DNA from: Marsupella aquatica
Lineage: Eukaryota; Marchantiophyta
Assembly (NCBI GenBank): GCA_973895155.1
Contig: OZ316896.1
Location: 4,774,001-4,838,000 of the forward strand
DNA length: 64,000 nucleotides
Direction: 5' to 3'
How positions within the stretch are numbered: the stretch's first letter is position 1; every line of letters starts with the position of its first letter. This document shows, piece after piece, positions 50,158 to 62,269 of the stretch. A model generated the notes under the pieces. The model worked only from the letters and a program-made list of their open reading frames with translations, did not search any database and had not been told where the DNA came from. The position numbers and the translations under genes are program-made.

Positions 50158-53100
50158 ATGGTTATAACAACACCCCATGTGGTACGTCAATTCCTGCACC
50201 CAAAAGACGGTGAGAAGCCTTACGAAAAGCTTATCAAGTCCACTAAGTCCTCCATAACCGTCGAACTTACCTTCAAAGGTTGTAGTAGCACACAAGGGCC
50301 TACAGTTCAAGCAACAGACATCCAATGCTACTTGAAACGCATAACAATTGGTCGAGTGAGCGCATGTGACTTGTGCATTCCTGATGACAATTATATATCA
50401 AGGTACCACTCCGCCATTGAGTGTAGCCGTGATGGCGAGTGGAGCTTTAGGTTTGATTCAAAATCCCTCCAACTCAATAAACAGCTGCAGTATATTCGTG
50501 TTGAGTTTGGGACAATCAAAACAATCTAATGAATTACTGCGCTAAATGTAGTTAATGTAGTCCCGCGTATACTATTCTCGAAGCATACATTTGCAAATTT
50601 CGGCCAGCTCATCTTTTCATTTGAGGTGTGCATATAAGTGAGACGTCAAGCGAACAACTATTCACCTCAATTATCCACGATTTCTACATCATCGGGTGCT
50701 CCACGATTTCTACATCATCGGCTTGCCAAAAATGTCTCTGCTTTGCATGCTACGTGTATTGCAGTCAAACAAGTGAATGCATAGGATCACTCTTCATAAG
50801 TCCAGCATTAGATACAGAGCTATTGGGACCATGCAATTATAGAGGTTTTCAATACTGAGGTAGAGTTTAAATGTTGTATCTTGGGGAGTCACTTTTGCAA
50901 TGCGATGGGTGAAAATCAAAAGGACCAGAAGAGTTTATTTATGGACCAATCTGGCAGGTCTTGTTTTCAAGTTCCCAAGTGTACATTCAAGTGTCTTCTG
51001 CAAGCCTAAGATTAATCTAGAATGGCTTAATTAAATCCTTACGTTCATTCTCAGTTCTCGATCTCTACCAGTCTCGGAATGCCAAAAAGAAAATAGACAT
51101 CAATGTAATTGGGGAAGACATTGATTTCCTTTATGTGATTGATGTCCAGAGAGATCTGACTTCAAAGTATTGAGAATGGTATTCAAATATTGAAAGTAAT
51201 TTGAATAAATTCTTTTGTTTCACTTAGTTCTTGTTTGGCTAGACTGAGACTTAATCAGCAGTACTTCCCAAATACACTATAACTCAATATGAAGACCGTA
51301 TTAGACAATGAAGAACTGTTTGGGAAACAATCGTTGGGGGAATTATCCAGAAGAGAAAAAAATAAGAGGAAGCTGGATTGCAGGCTATTAAGAGGGAGTT
51401 AGTAACTAAGGATATTCCATCTGTCATGAAAATTTTGAATTTTTTTTGTAATGATGATTAGACAAGATCGATCACATGATTATGGAAAATGTTCCTATGG
51501 TGATCTTGTCTAATCACTAGACGTTCGATAATTTTGCTGGAATATGTTAATGATCGTAAACATCTACAGACTTATGAGGTTATAATCAATGGTACAAATG
51601 AATCTTGATTCCTGCGAACAAGGCTTTTAACTAAATGTGTGCTCCTTGTCGAAAATTTTGCAATGGTAGAGATATTGGAAGCAAGAGCGGCTCGTCGTTA
51701 AAGCCAGATCCAAGTGATCCCGAGTTCCCCAAATTTGGGTCAGTTCAACCTCAAGTGCTGAATAAAACAGTTCCTTACCTTCTCCAAAATGGTGATGTGA
51801 TCTTGATTGGGAAGGTGCACCATGGCTATGCTCACGAAGTTAAGGTTACTATTCATCGTCCCAAGGATGACTTGAGGGATAATGGAGATGATACACTCTC
51901 AGCGGGTGAAGGAGTTGTCACTCGAAAGCTTACATGGCGAAGAAGCTTACATTGCAATGGATGCATGGGGTGGGGTCGACGTCACAGCTGCAGGTATGGC
52001 CTTCACCAAAACAATGATGACCAGACCTTTCAATGTTTCTATTTTAAAAAGTTTAGAGAGAAATGCCAGCACATGGGTGTGAAGGGTGGGAGAGAAACAA
52101 CTTCCGAGTAACCAAAGTTCACAATTACTGTTAGCCCCATTATTTTACCATGACAGTACCCAACAAGCAAGCAATTCCTCTCTCTCTCTCTCTATCTATC
52201 TTGTTTGATTGTACGTTTTCAAGACTAATTATTTACCGACTCTAATGGTCTTGAGCCCCATTTCAGCTGGCTAGCTGACATATCTTCCTTTTAGCAGGCC
52301 CTTTAGTAAGTAATCAATAATTAAATTTTAATTAACTAATTGACTTTAGTGCTACCATCACATATGTTTTGAGGGGCCTCTGGAGATGAGCCCTTATTAA
52401 TGTAAGTGTCTCTATCAACATCTCTCTCCCTACATTATAATTCACAGTTTAAAAAATTCTCTTACAAAAACCGTCCTTACCTTCACAAAAACTATATATG
52501 TTGTCTTTGCACAGAAAAGGGACATTTTTATTTTTCCTTGATTCTAGGAGGGAGTGTAGTTGCCATTCTCTTTTGTCTAGTTAAGAATTAAACTAGAGTC
52601 CTTAAATAAGTTTGATTAAACTTTTCTCTTTTGTCATTTGATGTAGGTTTGCACTCATTATGCCCTTTCATTCCTGTACTATTCACTTTCTATAGATTCT
52701 TTTCCCTTTCTTCAACTTGAAATGTCATTTAGTGAGGGTTTCACTCATTGCCTTCTCATGTGTTTATTATTCACTCTTTATTGAAATCATATTTTATACT
52801 TTTCAACTAAAAAAGTTCATATTTTCATGCTTTCGTTCTAAGTCCATTTATTGTTTTCTCTCTTTGGCTCACTATGGACTCTATTTATAAAGAGTCCATT
52901 CATTCTAAGTCCTCAGAGTTTATTTCTCAGATTTTCTTTAAATCAAATTTGTTTTATTGCGAATTGTTTTATAATTGGGTGAAGTCAGATAGCACTAATT
53001 ATGGTATATGAGGGTAAAGTAACCAACCGGAAACAGTATATACTTAATTAATCATATATACACATTACTTCGAATCGAGGGAAACAATAATCATGGGCTT

Positions 53101-53698
53101 TGAGAGGAATTTTACCACTTGCATAACCTCCACACAGAAGGTATGCATAGTATTACAAGCGTATATATATGAGTACTCCCAGCAGCAGTACTTATGAAAT
53201 TAATAAGCAACAATTTATTGGAACATCATCAAACTGAGAATATATCAACATGATTGTGTAAACAAGTGGAAAACAGTTATATCAAGTTAGCGAATGAATG
53301 AGTACGTAAAATTAAATAGTACCAAAATTAAGTGAATTTCCTCGGTGTGCAGTGCTAGGCTGTCCCAACTTCAAAAGATGATTCTTGACTGTAATCGCAA
53401 ATCAAATGTCACTGCACCTAGACCCATCAAGACAGCCATCCAAAAGCTGTTATTCCACCGTTTGAGTGGGTGGTGGGAGAAAAAACCAGAGAAAAGTGTA
53501 ACATTTGAAATTCCCACAAGATATGAGAGCGACCCTTCACAAATGGTTGGTGCATTACCTGATGAGCTTGTTTCCAAGCACAATGAAAATGAAGACTTGA
53601 GTAATGATGTTGAAGATGAGGATGACGAGTTTGAGGATACGATGACTGAAAGACCAGCAGATGATGAAGACTGTCCAACAACCAGACACCAGGGATGA
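50158..53698 (+). CDS. FHA-domain protein with acidic tail
   Basis: Forkhead-associated domains bind phosphothreonine peptides. Three exons, 50158-50450, 51670-51993 and 53353-53698, join with split Arg and Ser codons and give 320 residues. The FHA fold spans about residues 40-155: ITIGR (Gly-Arg), ISRYHSAIEC (the SxxH element), RDIGSKSGSS, LLQNGDVILIG, and the final strand HEVKVTIHRP. The usual Asn-Gly of the phosphopeptide loop is Ser-Gly here. Downstream is a basic/Cys-Trp-rich linker, a helical segment (LSQLQKMILD), and a C-terminal run rich in Asp and Glu (about residues 280-310). The start has an in-frame stop shortly upstream. The introns are long (1219 and 1359 bp) and AT-rich. The splice model rests on FHA continuity across exon 1/2; exon 3 is placed by phase and is less certain. 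The target pathway is unknown. Confidence 0.75.
52178..52200. repeat. (CT)n microsatellite in FHA intron 2
   Basis: An uninterrupted run of eight CT units is followed by tatctatc. This intronic simple repeat has no evident role. Confidence 0.9.
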
Positions 53699-54651
53699 CT
53701 AGCTATAGTTATCCTAGCCAACATATTATTTAGCTAGTCTTAAAATTTTGTGAACTTGAAGGTGAGATTAAAGGCCAAATTAGATAATGCTAAAAGAATG
53801 AAGTAAAGACTCAACTTACACAAATTTTGAAACAGTCTGACTTCAGGCCCTTGTACCGTTTCGCTAGCTTCTGGGCGTTTGAGTATATTATTTATCATCC
53901 CATAAGTCCATTGCTTGTGCATTGCGCGATTGTCAATGCGGCCATTTCATTGCTGGGATCATTTTATCATGATGGCTAGTAAATTAGGCTTTCGGCCATT
54001 GTGTCATTGATCAATGACATTGTCGCAAAAAAAATAGGTTTAGGGTCAACGTAACTTGGAAAAATTCTTCACACTAAAGAAAGAGTAGGAAAATAAGAAT
54101 TCTATTCTCCTATCAGCAGACTTTGAATTATTTTCATTATTCTATTATTAAATTTGTAAATGTACTGTGGGCCTACTCAGATTTTCATTTCAGCCCCACC
54201 TACCGATGATAGCCACATGTCAAACTTAACTGTCAAATGATGTCAATGGCCTTGAGATTACAATCTTTTTATGGATATTAGTGCATGGGTCTACGTGTAG
54301 ATGGAAAAACATCCATGCCCCAAGCTAGGATTTGCTCTGTAGTATATATGATTTTAACCATTCAGATCTCATGGCTGGGAGAATTTAAGGTTTAAACATA
54401 ACAATCATAATGAATTCCCCCCAAAAGTGCATTTCTAAGATAAAAGGAAAAGGGGGATTCTATATTATAGACTGTAGATTATTACTACACAATAATATAT
54501 TGAAGTATACGTCCTTCTTGAAAGGCTAGCTGCACTACTAGACCAGAATGATCGAGCTGGACGAGTATGGTCTACTTTTCTATCATCTACCTTAATGAAT
54601 ACAATGTAGCAATTCAACACGCCTACTGAGCTCCATCTCCATAGTCAGTGA
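53699..54651. other. AT-rich intergenic DNA
   Basis: No gene was recognised. Minus-strand frames antisense to FHA exon 3 (53371-53724) are shadows of its acidic coding region. Confidence 0.5.
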
Positions 54652-54835
54652 GTCTGCGTTTCAGTGTGCTGTCAGCCGTAAGTTAATTCATAGCCAGTCT
54701 GCGTTTCCGTGTGCTGTTCGATCATTAGTCAGGTCTTAGTCATTGTAAATTTTCGTTTCCGTGTGCTGTTAATTAGTCAGCTCTTCCCTCATAGTTAGTC
54801 TGCATGCGTTTCAGGGCGCTAAAGAAGTATTTAAA
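54652..54835 (+). promoter_or_regulatory. Carboxylesterase promoter with repeated GTTTC(A/C)GTGTGCTG motif and TATA box
   Basis: The motif (t)ctgcgtttcagtgtgctgt recurs in variants near 54652, 54698, 54752 and, degraded, 54799. A TATA-like TATTTAAA follows at 54828-54835 and then agagcacacggcctcattca. The second esterase copy has the same arrangement (63402-63530), so these are paired promoter features and not chance repeats. Confidence 0.65.
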
Positions 54836-55029
54836 GAGCACACGGCCTCATTCAGTCATGTTCACTCCAGATCTGCTTCGTTGAATTGGTTTAATTGTTC
54901 CATTGCCTCGTCCAACCCTTCCCTGCACATGCTTGCCTCACAGCTTTTGGGGGGTCCTTAGAGCCGCTCACCACTACAGAAGACCTTGTTTCAGTTTTGA
55001 TCCCGACTTCCTCTACGGCCGTCATCACC

Positions 55030-56670
55030 ATGGCACATTCATTCTTCTCTGTACCTTTCTCAATCATAATATGTGTTGCATGTCTCGGTGCTCTGGTGGC
55101 GGAAGTGTGTGCTGCTCCAAGCCTTACAGCAATCCTTGATTATGGCACCTTCCAAGGAGCATACTCCTCAACTTATAACATCAGCTATTGGATGAAGATT
55201 CCGTTTGCTGCGCCACCAGTGGGCCAAAATAGGTTCAGAGCGCCGCAACCACCGATTCCAATCTCGGGAGGGACGTATGATTCTAGTCAAAGTTTTGACT
55301 ACTGCCCACAAAGAACGGCGAATGGCACAGAAGACTGTCTTTATCTCGGACTTTACTCCCGGCCCTGGAGTCCTTCACAACGTCTTCGCCCAGTCGTGGT
55401 CAGCTTTTATGGAGGCGGTTTCATTGAAGGTGGCGGCTCGTTCATACTTCCTCCAGGCGGCTATCCCACACTCAACGTCTCGTCGCAAAACGACTTCATC
55501 TTTGTATGCCCTAATTATCGCGTCAACGCGTTCGGCTTCCTTCCTGGAAAGGAAATAGCAGCAGATCCCACATCAGACCTCAATGTTGGTCTCCTCGACC
55601 AGCAAGCAGCCCTACAATGGACGCAAAAATACATCGAGCAATTCGGTGGCGATCCTACTAACGTGGGTATCTGGGGTCAGTCGGCAGGAGCCGGCAGTGT
55701 TGTGGCGCAGGTCATAGCAAATGGCGGCCAGACTTCTCCACCTCTTTTCAACAAAGCACTGGCCTCTAGTCCCTACTGGCCTAAGACATATCGTTATGAT
55801 GCACCGGAAGCGCAAGCGGTGTACGACGCATTCGCCAGCCTTGCAGGCTGCTCTGGAGATAACTCCCTTGCCTGTCTCAAAGCTGCAGACGTCCAGACTT
55901 TAAGGACAGCGGCACTCGAGATCTCAGGGAGCCACAGGTACACCACCAGCTCTTTCACTTGGGCTCCGGTCATTGGCGATTCATTCCTCCCTCTATCCCT
56001 CTCCCAGGCGTCCCTCAATAGAAGTGTAAATATCGACTTCGGCTTTGGTATGTACAACTCATTTGAAGGTGAGGATTTCCTTCCGCAGGGGTTACGCTCA
56101 CCTACGTTTGCTGGCATCCCACCTTACAATTCTTCACTGGCATCATTTGAGACCTGGCTTCACGGTTTCCTTCCAGGGTTCTCAGATACAAATTTCCAGT
56201 TGGTAGAGGAAATGTATCCGGCCAACGGCACAGCAGAGGTAACAGGCTCATACAATAACAATTTCCTTAGAGCACAATTCATCTACCGGGACCTCGTCCT
56301 TGCTTGTCCTGCATATTGGCTCGCTTCCGCATCTCATAGCGCAGGCTATGTAGGCCAATACGCCATTCCGCGTGCTCACCACGGAAGTGATACCGGGTAT
56401 TGGAATCGTGTGAATCCTGTGATTCAGCAAAGTACTGATGTCACGTATCAAGGCTACACTGGCGCTTTTGCGAGCTTTTTCCAGACCGGAGATCCGAATT
56501 TGCATAAACTTACAAATATCAGCGTTCTTGGTGTCCCGGAGATTAAGCTGACGCATGAGGAGTGGGCCGTGCTGCCTGGAGGACAGTTCGGGAATGTGGT
56601 CCTCAGCAATGGCACGCTAGGATCGAGGTGTGATTTTTGGAGAGCTGTGGCGGCGGTGGTACCCGTATAG
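55030..56670 (+). CDS. Secreted type-B carboxylesterase of fungal style, intronless
   Basis: Serine hydrolase of the carboxylesterase/lipase (type B) alpha/beta-hydrolase family, expected to cleave carboxylic esters outside the cell. 546 residues from ATG 55030, which lies in an ideal ACCATGG context; a longer frame begins at 54895. Residues 1-26 form a signal peptide (MAHSFFSV...VCAA). PPVGQNRFRAPQPP and EDCLYL are the family N-terminal blocks. The oxyanion hole is GGGF at 128-131, the nucleophile is Ser218 in GQSAGAGS, the acid is probably Glu346 (EGEDF), and the base His451 (HHGSD). There are many NxS/T glycosylation sites. The wording NYRVNAFGFLPG, GLLDQQAAL and GQSAG is typical of ascomycete enzymes, and plants mostly use a different carboxylesterase (CXE) family. 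No introns and higher GC than its neighbours suggest acquisition from a fungus. The substrate is unknown. Confidence 0.9.
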   Translation: MAHSFFSVPFSIIICVACLGALVAEVCAAPSLTAILDYGTFQGAYSSTYNISYWMKIPFAAPPVGQNRFRAPQPPIPISGGTYDSSQSFDYCPQRTANGTEDCLYLGLYSRPWSPSQRLRPVVVSFYGGGFIEGGGSFILPPGGYPTLNVSSQNDFIFVCPNYRVNAFGFLPGKEIAADPTSDLNVGLLDQQAALQWTQKYIEQFGGDPTNVGIWGQSAGAGSVVAQVIANGGQTSPPLFNKALASSPYWPKTYRYDAPEAQAVYDAFASLAGCSGDNSLACLKAADVQTLRTAALEISGSHRYTTSSFTWAPVIGDSFLPLSLSQASLNRSVNIDFGFGMYNSFEGEDFLPQGLRSPTFAGIPPYNSSLASFETWLHGFLPGFSDTNFQLVEEMYPANGTAEVTGSYNNNFLRAQFIYRDLVLACPAYWLASASHSAGYVGQYAIPRAHHGSDTGYWNRVNPVIQQSTDVTYQGYTGAFASFFQTGDPNLHKLTNISVLGVPEIKLTHEEWAVLPGGQFGNVVLSNGTLGSRCDFWRAVAAVVPV

Positions 56671-58331
56671 GCTCGGGGCCCTAGAGGATAGGAAGACGCG
56701 ATAGAATTCAGAAAGACCACGGTGTAATCCTAACTGTAATTAAGAATTTCTGTGGACTTGTTGGTCTCTCATACCCTTGACGCTCTTTTAGTCAGCGGGG
56801 TTCTTGCTGCGCAATGATTCCTTGAAGCCTCTACATTAGTAGGCCATAATTGATGGTGATTTACGCATTACTTTGCATATATTTATATAAACTGTTCTCA
56901 CCATCTCGTTCATTGTTGTGATATATATTACACAGTACTTGGACTCCACATAGATCTTTTAAAATGGCTTTTGCGGTTCGAGCTTGGTATGTGTATGAAG
57001 GAGATTATTGCTGAGTCTTTTGTTGTCTGCAGTGAGGGCAAGTATATCACCTATGAGGGAACCTGGGAAGACATGAGCTTGAGAAGTTCATGTCTAAGTA
57101 TGATAATCTATAATAGGATAACCTAAAAATAATTCACCTAAGAAACACCCTAGAGAAATTAAGTGCTTGAAAACCAAGAGGTTGAAAAATAACACACCTG
57201 AACCAACAACTTGAAAAGGACGGCTTGAAACTCACCTACATAAATGGACAGCCGATTAAATTTACCTCAGCTTATCATAAAGGATCACACCAAATCCCTC
57301 TCAATGTCAGTTTACAAAACTGAAAGAAGAGGGAACAATATTTTGAGGTCAGACACATATTGCCCAAAGTTATTTGAGACTCTTGGATTGACTAAACTGG
57401 GTACCCTAGTCAGATTGCTTTTGCATTAATTTACAAGCTATAGTATATGATTGAGCTACTGTAGCTTGCACAGTACATAAAGCCAGTCCAGAAAGTGCTT
57501 TTTGACATGTAGCATTAAAGGAGACGCGTACAGATGGACCAGAGATTGAGATTTTTGGCATGGAGGAGTAGAGGGGAAGTCATTGACATTGAAAGGTTTT
57601 TGCTTTTTTGCTTTTGAGAAGGGTTTTTCATTGTTTGGAGTTAATGTTGAATTTCTATTTGTCCCTAGTTTTTTTTCTGTTTTTTAATGGTCTCAAAGGG
57701 AAGAAAAAGGGGGAGGGGCCGGGGATAGAGGCAATGGGAGGGAGAGCGGGCCAGAGGAAAGGAAGGGAAGGGATCATGGCCGAAAAGGGATGCAGAAAAG
57801 GTAAAATATATGTTCTCTCTCCTTACAGCATGCATTGCTCAACCCGGCCCCGCAATGCCCTTATCAGTCTTGCGCCCCTTCCGTCTTTGTCCCCTGCTTT
57901 GTCCTTCTTCCCTGATCACATACAAAAACAGCATCAACTAAAATGAGAACATAGTTACACCAACAACTTACCATGCACTAGCTAAATGACACTTTTCGAC
58001 CATAACATGCTTACACAGATGACACTCAGACTGGAACAACGACATTTAGGCAACAATCACACAGGACTTCACTATGACAATCCAATTGAATCTACCACAA
58101 CAATAATTGTGGAATGCAAGATGGATATAGGGCTCAAAAGTTAACTTTGCCTCCACAACACTTCTTTTCCTCAATGATTTCCTCCACAACATCAATCTTT
58201 AATTTGCACTGTGATTTATTTTACATTTGATGACATTTTCCCACATGGACATATGTTTTTGCACAACAACATGGTTTACCCATCGACCATTTGTTACACA
58301 ATATATGTATTTCCCGGTAAAAGGTGGTTTG
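56671..58331. other. Intergenic DNA downstream of the esterase
   Basis: No gene was recognised. A purine-rich stretch (57690-57800, gggag/aaggg runs) keeps one frame open without meaning. Phrases such as acaacat and acatcttt recur at 58150-58310, resembling the Helitron-like minisatellite vocabulary. Confidence 0.4.
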
Positions 58332-58525
58332 GGAGGAAGAGCGATACCGGTACTGCAGTTTGTACGTAATGGAGTGGCATTTAACGGTTGTCAAGAGGAA
58401 GAGTGATACTGGTAATATTGCTGTTTGTATTTGGAGTCTATGGCAATTAAGTAAGGTTATCCGGAGGAAAAGCTGTACCGGTATTGCGGTCTGTATTATT
58501 GGAGCGATACCTTCGGAATATTTGG
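58332..58525. repeat. Three diverged units of about 65 bp
   Basis: Units start ggaggaagagcgataccgg (58332), agaggaagagtgatactgg (58395) and ggaggaaaagctgtaccgg (58463). Each continues with a (gc)(a/g)gtttgta or gctgtttgta phrase. Confidence 0.75.
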
Positions 58526-58880
58526 GTTTTTGTGATCTGTTGTCCTTGTAACTAAAAGTTCATTTACAAAATCGGACCAAATTGGGGCTAATTTTTGGGT
58601 TCTACTGTCATGATGAAAAAAAATGTTTGAACTTAATGAACATAATGGACAGGATAATAAAATTTGGAATCAGAAATGAAACCATCATTCCTTGCAAAGT
58701 TGGGAATGATACAGATTAGTCGGTTTCGCAAAAATTATTGATTTTGAGATAATTAATTTGTCACGCACATTGTGAAAATTGGCAAAATTGATCAAAAGAA
58801 GACACCCTTCTCCATGAGGCATCACACTTTTCTTTTGGTCTGTCAGCCCGTCTGTCAGTGTGTTTAATCCTTGTTTATTA

Positions 58881-59045
58881 CTCTTGTAAGTGCAGTCACT
58901 AGCTTGTCACTCATCCACCTGCCCAGCCCAACTCAGGCATGTCCCTACTCAGATCCTTTATTTCTCTTGTAAGTGTAGTCACTAGCTTGTCACTCATCCA
59001 CCTGCCCAGCCCAACTGAGACATGTCCCTACTCAGATCCTTCTTG
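58881..59045. repeat. 83-bp tandem duplication
   Basis: Copies begin ctcttgtaagtg(c/t)agtcac at 58881 and 58964 and both end ctactcagatcctt. Only a few bases differ. Confidence 0.9.
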
Positions 59046-59109
59046 CTCCATGGAACTAATTGTACTGATTACCTACCCAGTCAGAATCACAAAAGCCCTA
59101 GAAAGTAAC

Positions 59110-60595
59110 CCATTTGCATAGACATTTAGTGGTGGACCTCGCCACCTAGCGCCGTCACCAATCCCAGCACTCACGCCTAAGTGCCCCTGGTGCCCGAACG
59201 CCTCCACGAAATACCTCGAGCAAGTAAACTAGTGCCCCTTGCACCGCCCACCGCCCCTCCCATACGAAGCCGCACTTGCTCTCTAACTCAACCGCTACTC
59301 AACGGTCCTCCCTATCTGCACAAGCAACCAAGCACCTCGGTAAGTAACCCTTCAGGATCTAGAACTCGTCAAGTCTAGCATCCTACTCAAGCTCAACAAA
59401 TGTTGGTAAATAGGTCAGCAATAGGTCATCCCGATGCCATGTAAGCCGGAACCAGAACCCACGTCCACTATCCGTCCAGGACAGCTCCTTCCTTGGGCAC
59501 AGCTCGGGTTCCCCCTCATACCTATCCATCACCAAATGACCGCCCTGATCTCAGGACATGCTCATGGCCCAAATAGCGTAGCTTGTCTTAAAGCTTGTCC
59601 CAACACGCCGGGACCAGAATGGCCCCGACTCCCGAATCCAACCCATGATTCGCACTACTGATGGTCTAGGGGCCGAACTCTCTTGGGGCTCAACCTCCAC
59701 ACCTACTTGGCCTTGCCTCCCCAATGCAAGCTCCCTTGGGAGACTGAACGCGGCTTGGCTGTTGTTCCGCAGGATTTGGCAAGCGGGTGAGCTAACACCC
59801 GCAAACCTCAAGAACCCAGGGTACCCTCAGACCCAGTTGAGCTCAGGAGGGCGTAGCCCTCTTCAAGAGATTTCCAACGCACCCAAGAAATCCTCCAACG
59901 GACTTCTCGTTGGGAAGATATCGTCATTTCCGTTTGACAATTTCCCTTAGTGTCGCGACCGCCGCCGCTCACGACTTCGGCTCACCCTTAGCCCCCAGGG
60001 AGACACCACTCCCCTCATATATGCTTCTGGGGACCTGCCACCTCCGGAGCAGCTTTGGTCCCTAAATATTTGGCCCGCAACCCGGATCTCATCGCGCATA
60101 ATGGGCGCGCCACCATGCCAACTGGCAACGCCCATAACTTTCTCGATAGGCATCCAAAAACGGAGTGCCTTAGCCCATTGTGACCGGGCCGACCCAATGC
60201 TCATGCCTAGGTCCTCAGGTCTGATCGCCGCTTGGGGCCCCCGACCGGCCCAACCCAGATCGGGCCATAACTTGCACCCCAAGCATCCGTTGCCAATGGC
60301 GTCAACTCCATTGGCCTTGGGCCCAAGAGGAGCTCACACTCAAGCCCTCAGAACTCAAAGTCCATCCGGAGGTCCGGACGGCCATCGTTGAGCCCGGCCC
60401 ATTTCCCCTTGACCCGACTAGCCATCGGTCAGTCCAAGTCCTTAGTGTGTGTCCCCAGCTTGGCTCCTAGCCTCGCTAGTGCCACGTCTCATTGCCCACA
60501 AGTCTCCCCATGCTAAGTCCTCCCCGGATGGCCTATCCGGGCCTGGACCATGAGGTAGCTCGGCTTCGGAGTCAACGACGCCAGAGCTAAGTGTT
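59110..60595. other. GC-rich block, probable transposon remnant
   Basis: About 1.5 kb is clearly richer in C and G (many ccc/ggcc runs) than the AT-rich DNA on both sides, with sharp changes near 59110 and 60595. Frames are open on both strands, but the products (Pro/Ser/Arg-rich) match nothing. This base composition is like GC-rich plant LTR or gene-capturing elements, but no LTR pair, primer site or polyprotein motif was seen. Confidence 0.4.
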
Positions 60596-60899
60596 AAGGT
60601 AGTCAAGTTTCGCGACTCTTTGTATTAATGGAATTACTATATATCTACACACTATAACAAACGATCCCGCTCTTTTTGTAGGCATCGTATGCTTTTGAAA
60701 ATAGAATTGGCGTGAATCAATCCCGACCATAAGATTTAAAGTACTTCTTTTTGTGACCCTGGATTGGGAAAAATACATACCTCTGGATCCTATCATTCCC
60801 CTTTTATATCTTTTCTGTACGGTACCTTTTTCACATTTTTGTCTTTTGTGTGTCTTTTGTTCCCTTTCATTTCCTTTTTATAGAGATATATACTTAGTG

Positions 60900-61330
60900 G
60901 ACCTCCAAATGCAACTTTTTCTCTTAATGGACCAAAAGTTGCACACGCCCTCCCAGTGGACCCCAACGTTTAGATTCTCTCCCAATGGACCCCTAGGCCC
61001 ACTCCGTACAAGCATGTTCTTCTGAAACACCTTACCACATAGTTCAGGTCCACTACGTACCCTGTGGACATCGTGGTTGGTCATGTGTAGTAGGCCATCG
61101 ATAACATCGCAGTCCACAAGCGTCGTAGCCCTGGCCGCAATCGAGCGCTGCAACATCATGGCTTCCTAGCTTTTGTGAATACAATATGGCTATTGTATTC
61201 AAACTACAATAGCCGCAATCTAGAACAATACAACATGGTCAATGTATTCACGTACTCTACGCATGCAATGACACGTACGTCGCGATTCTAGGTGGCATCT
61301 ACTTTGGATACATAGTGGACATTGTATTCA
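60900..61330. other. Region with two perfect inverted repeats
   Basis: TGCAACTTTT (60910-60919) pairs with AAAAGTTGCA (60934-60943), and GAATACAATA (61177-61186) pairs with TATTGTATTC (61191-61200). The phrase attgtattca recurs at 61191, near 61235 (diverged) and at 61322. These may be subterminal motifs of a decayed DNA transposon. No gene was recognised. Confidence 0.5.
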
Positions 61331-61439
61331 AAGATCGCACTTAAACAAAGTCAGGACTCCCTTGCCTTACATATAGGCAGCAAGGCTTGCTATAATGAAC
61401 AGAACCAAAACCTGTTCAAAATAGAACAATATATTTGTG

Positions 61440-61980
61440 TCTTGCATACAATATGCATGTTGTATGCACATTTCCCCCCGACTTTATGGCGAAGACAGCC
61501 CCCTGTCGAAGCCTTCCCAAAATTAATGGACAAAACTTATCGTATTACAACACAAAAATATGATTTGTCATGTATACACTTTGCACGTTGTATTCGGATT
61601 TTCACACTTAGGAAAAAAATTGTCCCTCCAACTTTACGAAGACGCCCCCCGCCGAAGCCTGCTCAAATGGACAAAACCTATTGTATTTCAACATTAATAG
61701 AAATATGATTTGTCATGTATACACTTTGCACGCTATATTTAGATTTAACACTTAGAAAAAAACTTTGTCCCTCTGACTTTACGAAGACGCCCCCCTCCGA
61801 AGCCTGCCCAAATGGACAAAACCTATTGTATTACAACACACATATAGGATTTTTCATGTATACACTTTGCACGTTACATTTGGATTTCACAATTAGAATT
61901 CTTTTTTGTCCCTCCGACTTTACGTACGAAGACGCCCCCCACCGAAGCCTGCCCAAATAATCAAAACCTTTTGTATACAA
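61440..61980 (+). repeat. Minisatellite with ~142-152-bp units, four copies
   Basis: The anchor (c/g)aagacgcccccc.ccgaagcc recurs near 61489, 61635, 61784 and 61932, each followed by tgcccaaatggacaaaacct-type sequence and preceded by tgtatacactttgcacgt and ttgtccctccgacttta. One frame stays open through two to three units, probably by chance. Confidence 0.8.
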
Positions 61981-62269
61981 CACCGAGATTCCCTTCTGTT
62001 CAAAACTAGTTAATTAGTCATATTTGTGGTATTATTTATTTAACAGTGTACTTCAAGACTGAAGTGCAATTTTTTTAGTATATATTTTCATCAAGTTTTT
62101 TATTTTTTGTGAGGGAACATCTTTTATAAAAAAATGAAGGTTTTTTTTTCATTTTTTCATGATTAAAGTTTATAGCTAGAAATTAAATCTCATCCTAAAC
62201 TATCAATTCCCATATTTTAGTGCAGGTGTACCCTCTAAATTTTTGCTAGAATAGATATTTATACTTCCT

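Noticed and set aside
53371-53724. Ser-rich 117-codon minus-strand frame
   Set aside because: It is the antisense shadow of the acidic FHA exon 3.
55205-55558. Alternative frame inside the esterase (117 codons)
   Set aside because: It is an overlapping shadow of the esterase coding sequence with no family similarity, although the frameshifted copy 2 enters the matching frame.
61322-61960. Frames of 81-128 codons with repeated Cys-Pro-Ser-Asp-Phe blocks
   Set aside because: They follow the ~145-bp minisatellite and have no known domain; the open frame is a by-product of the repeat.
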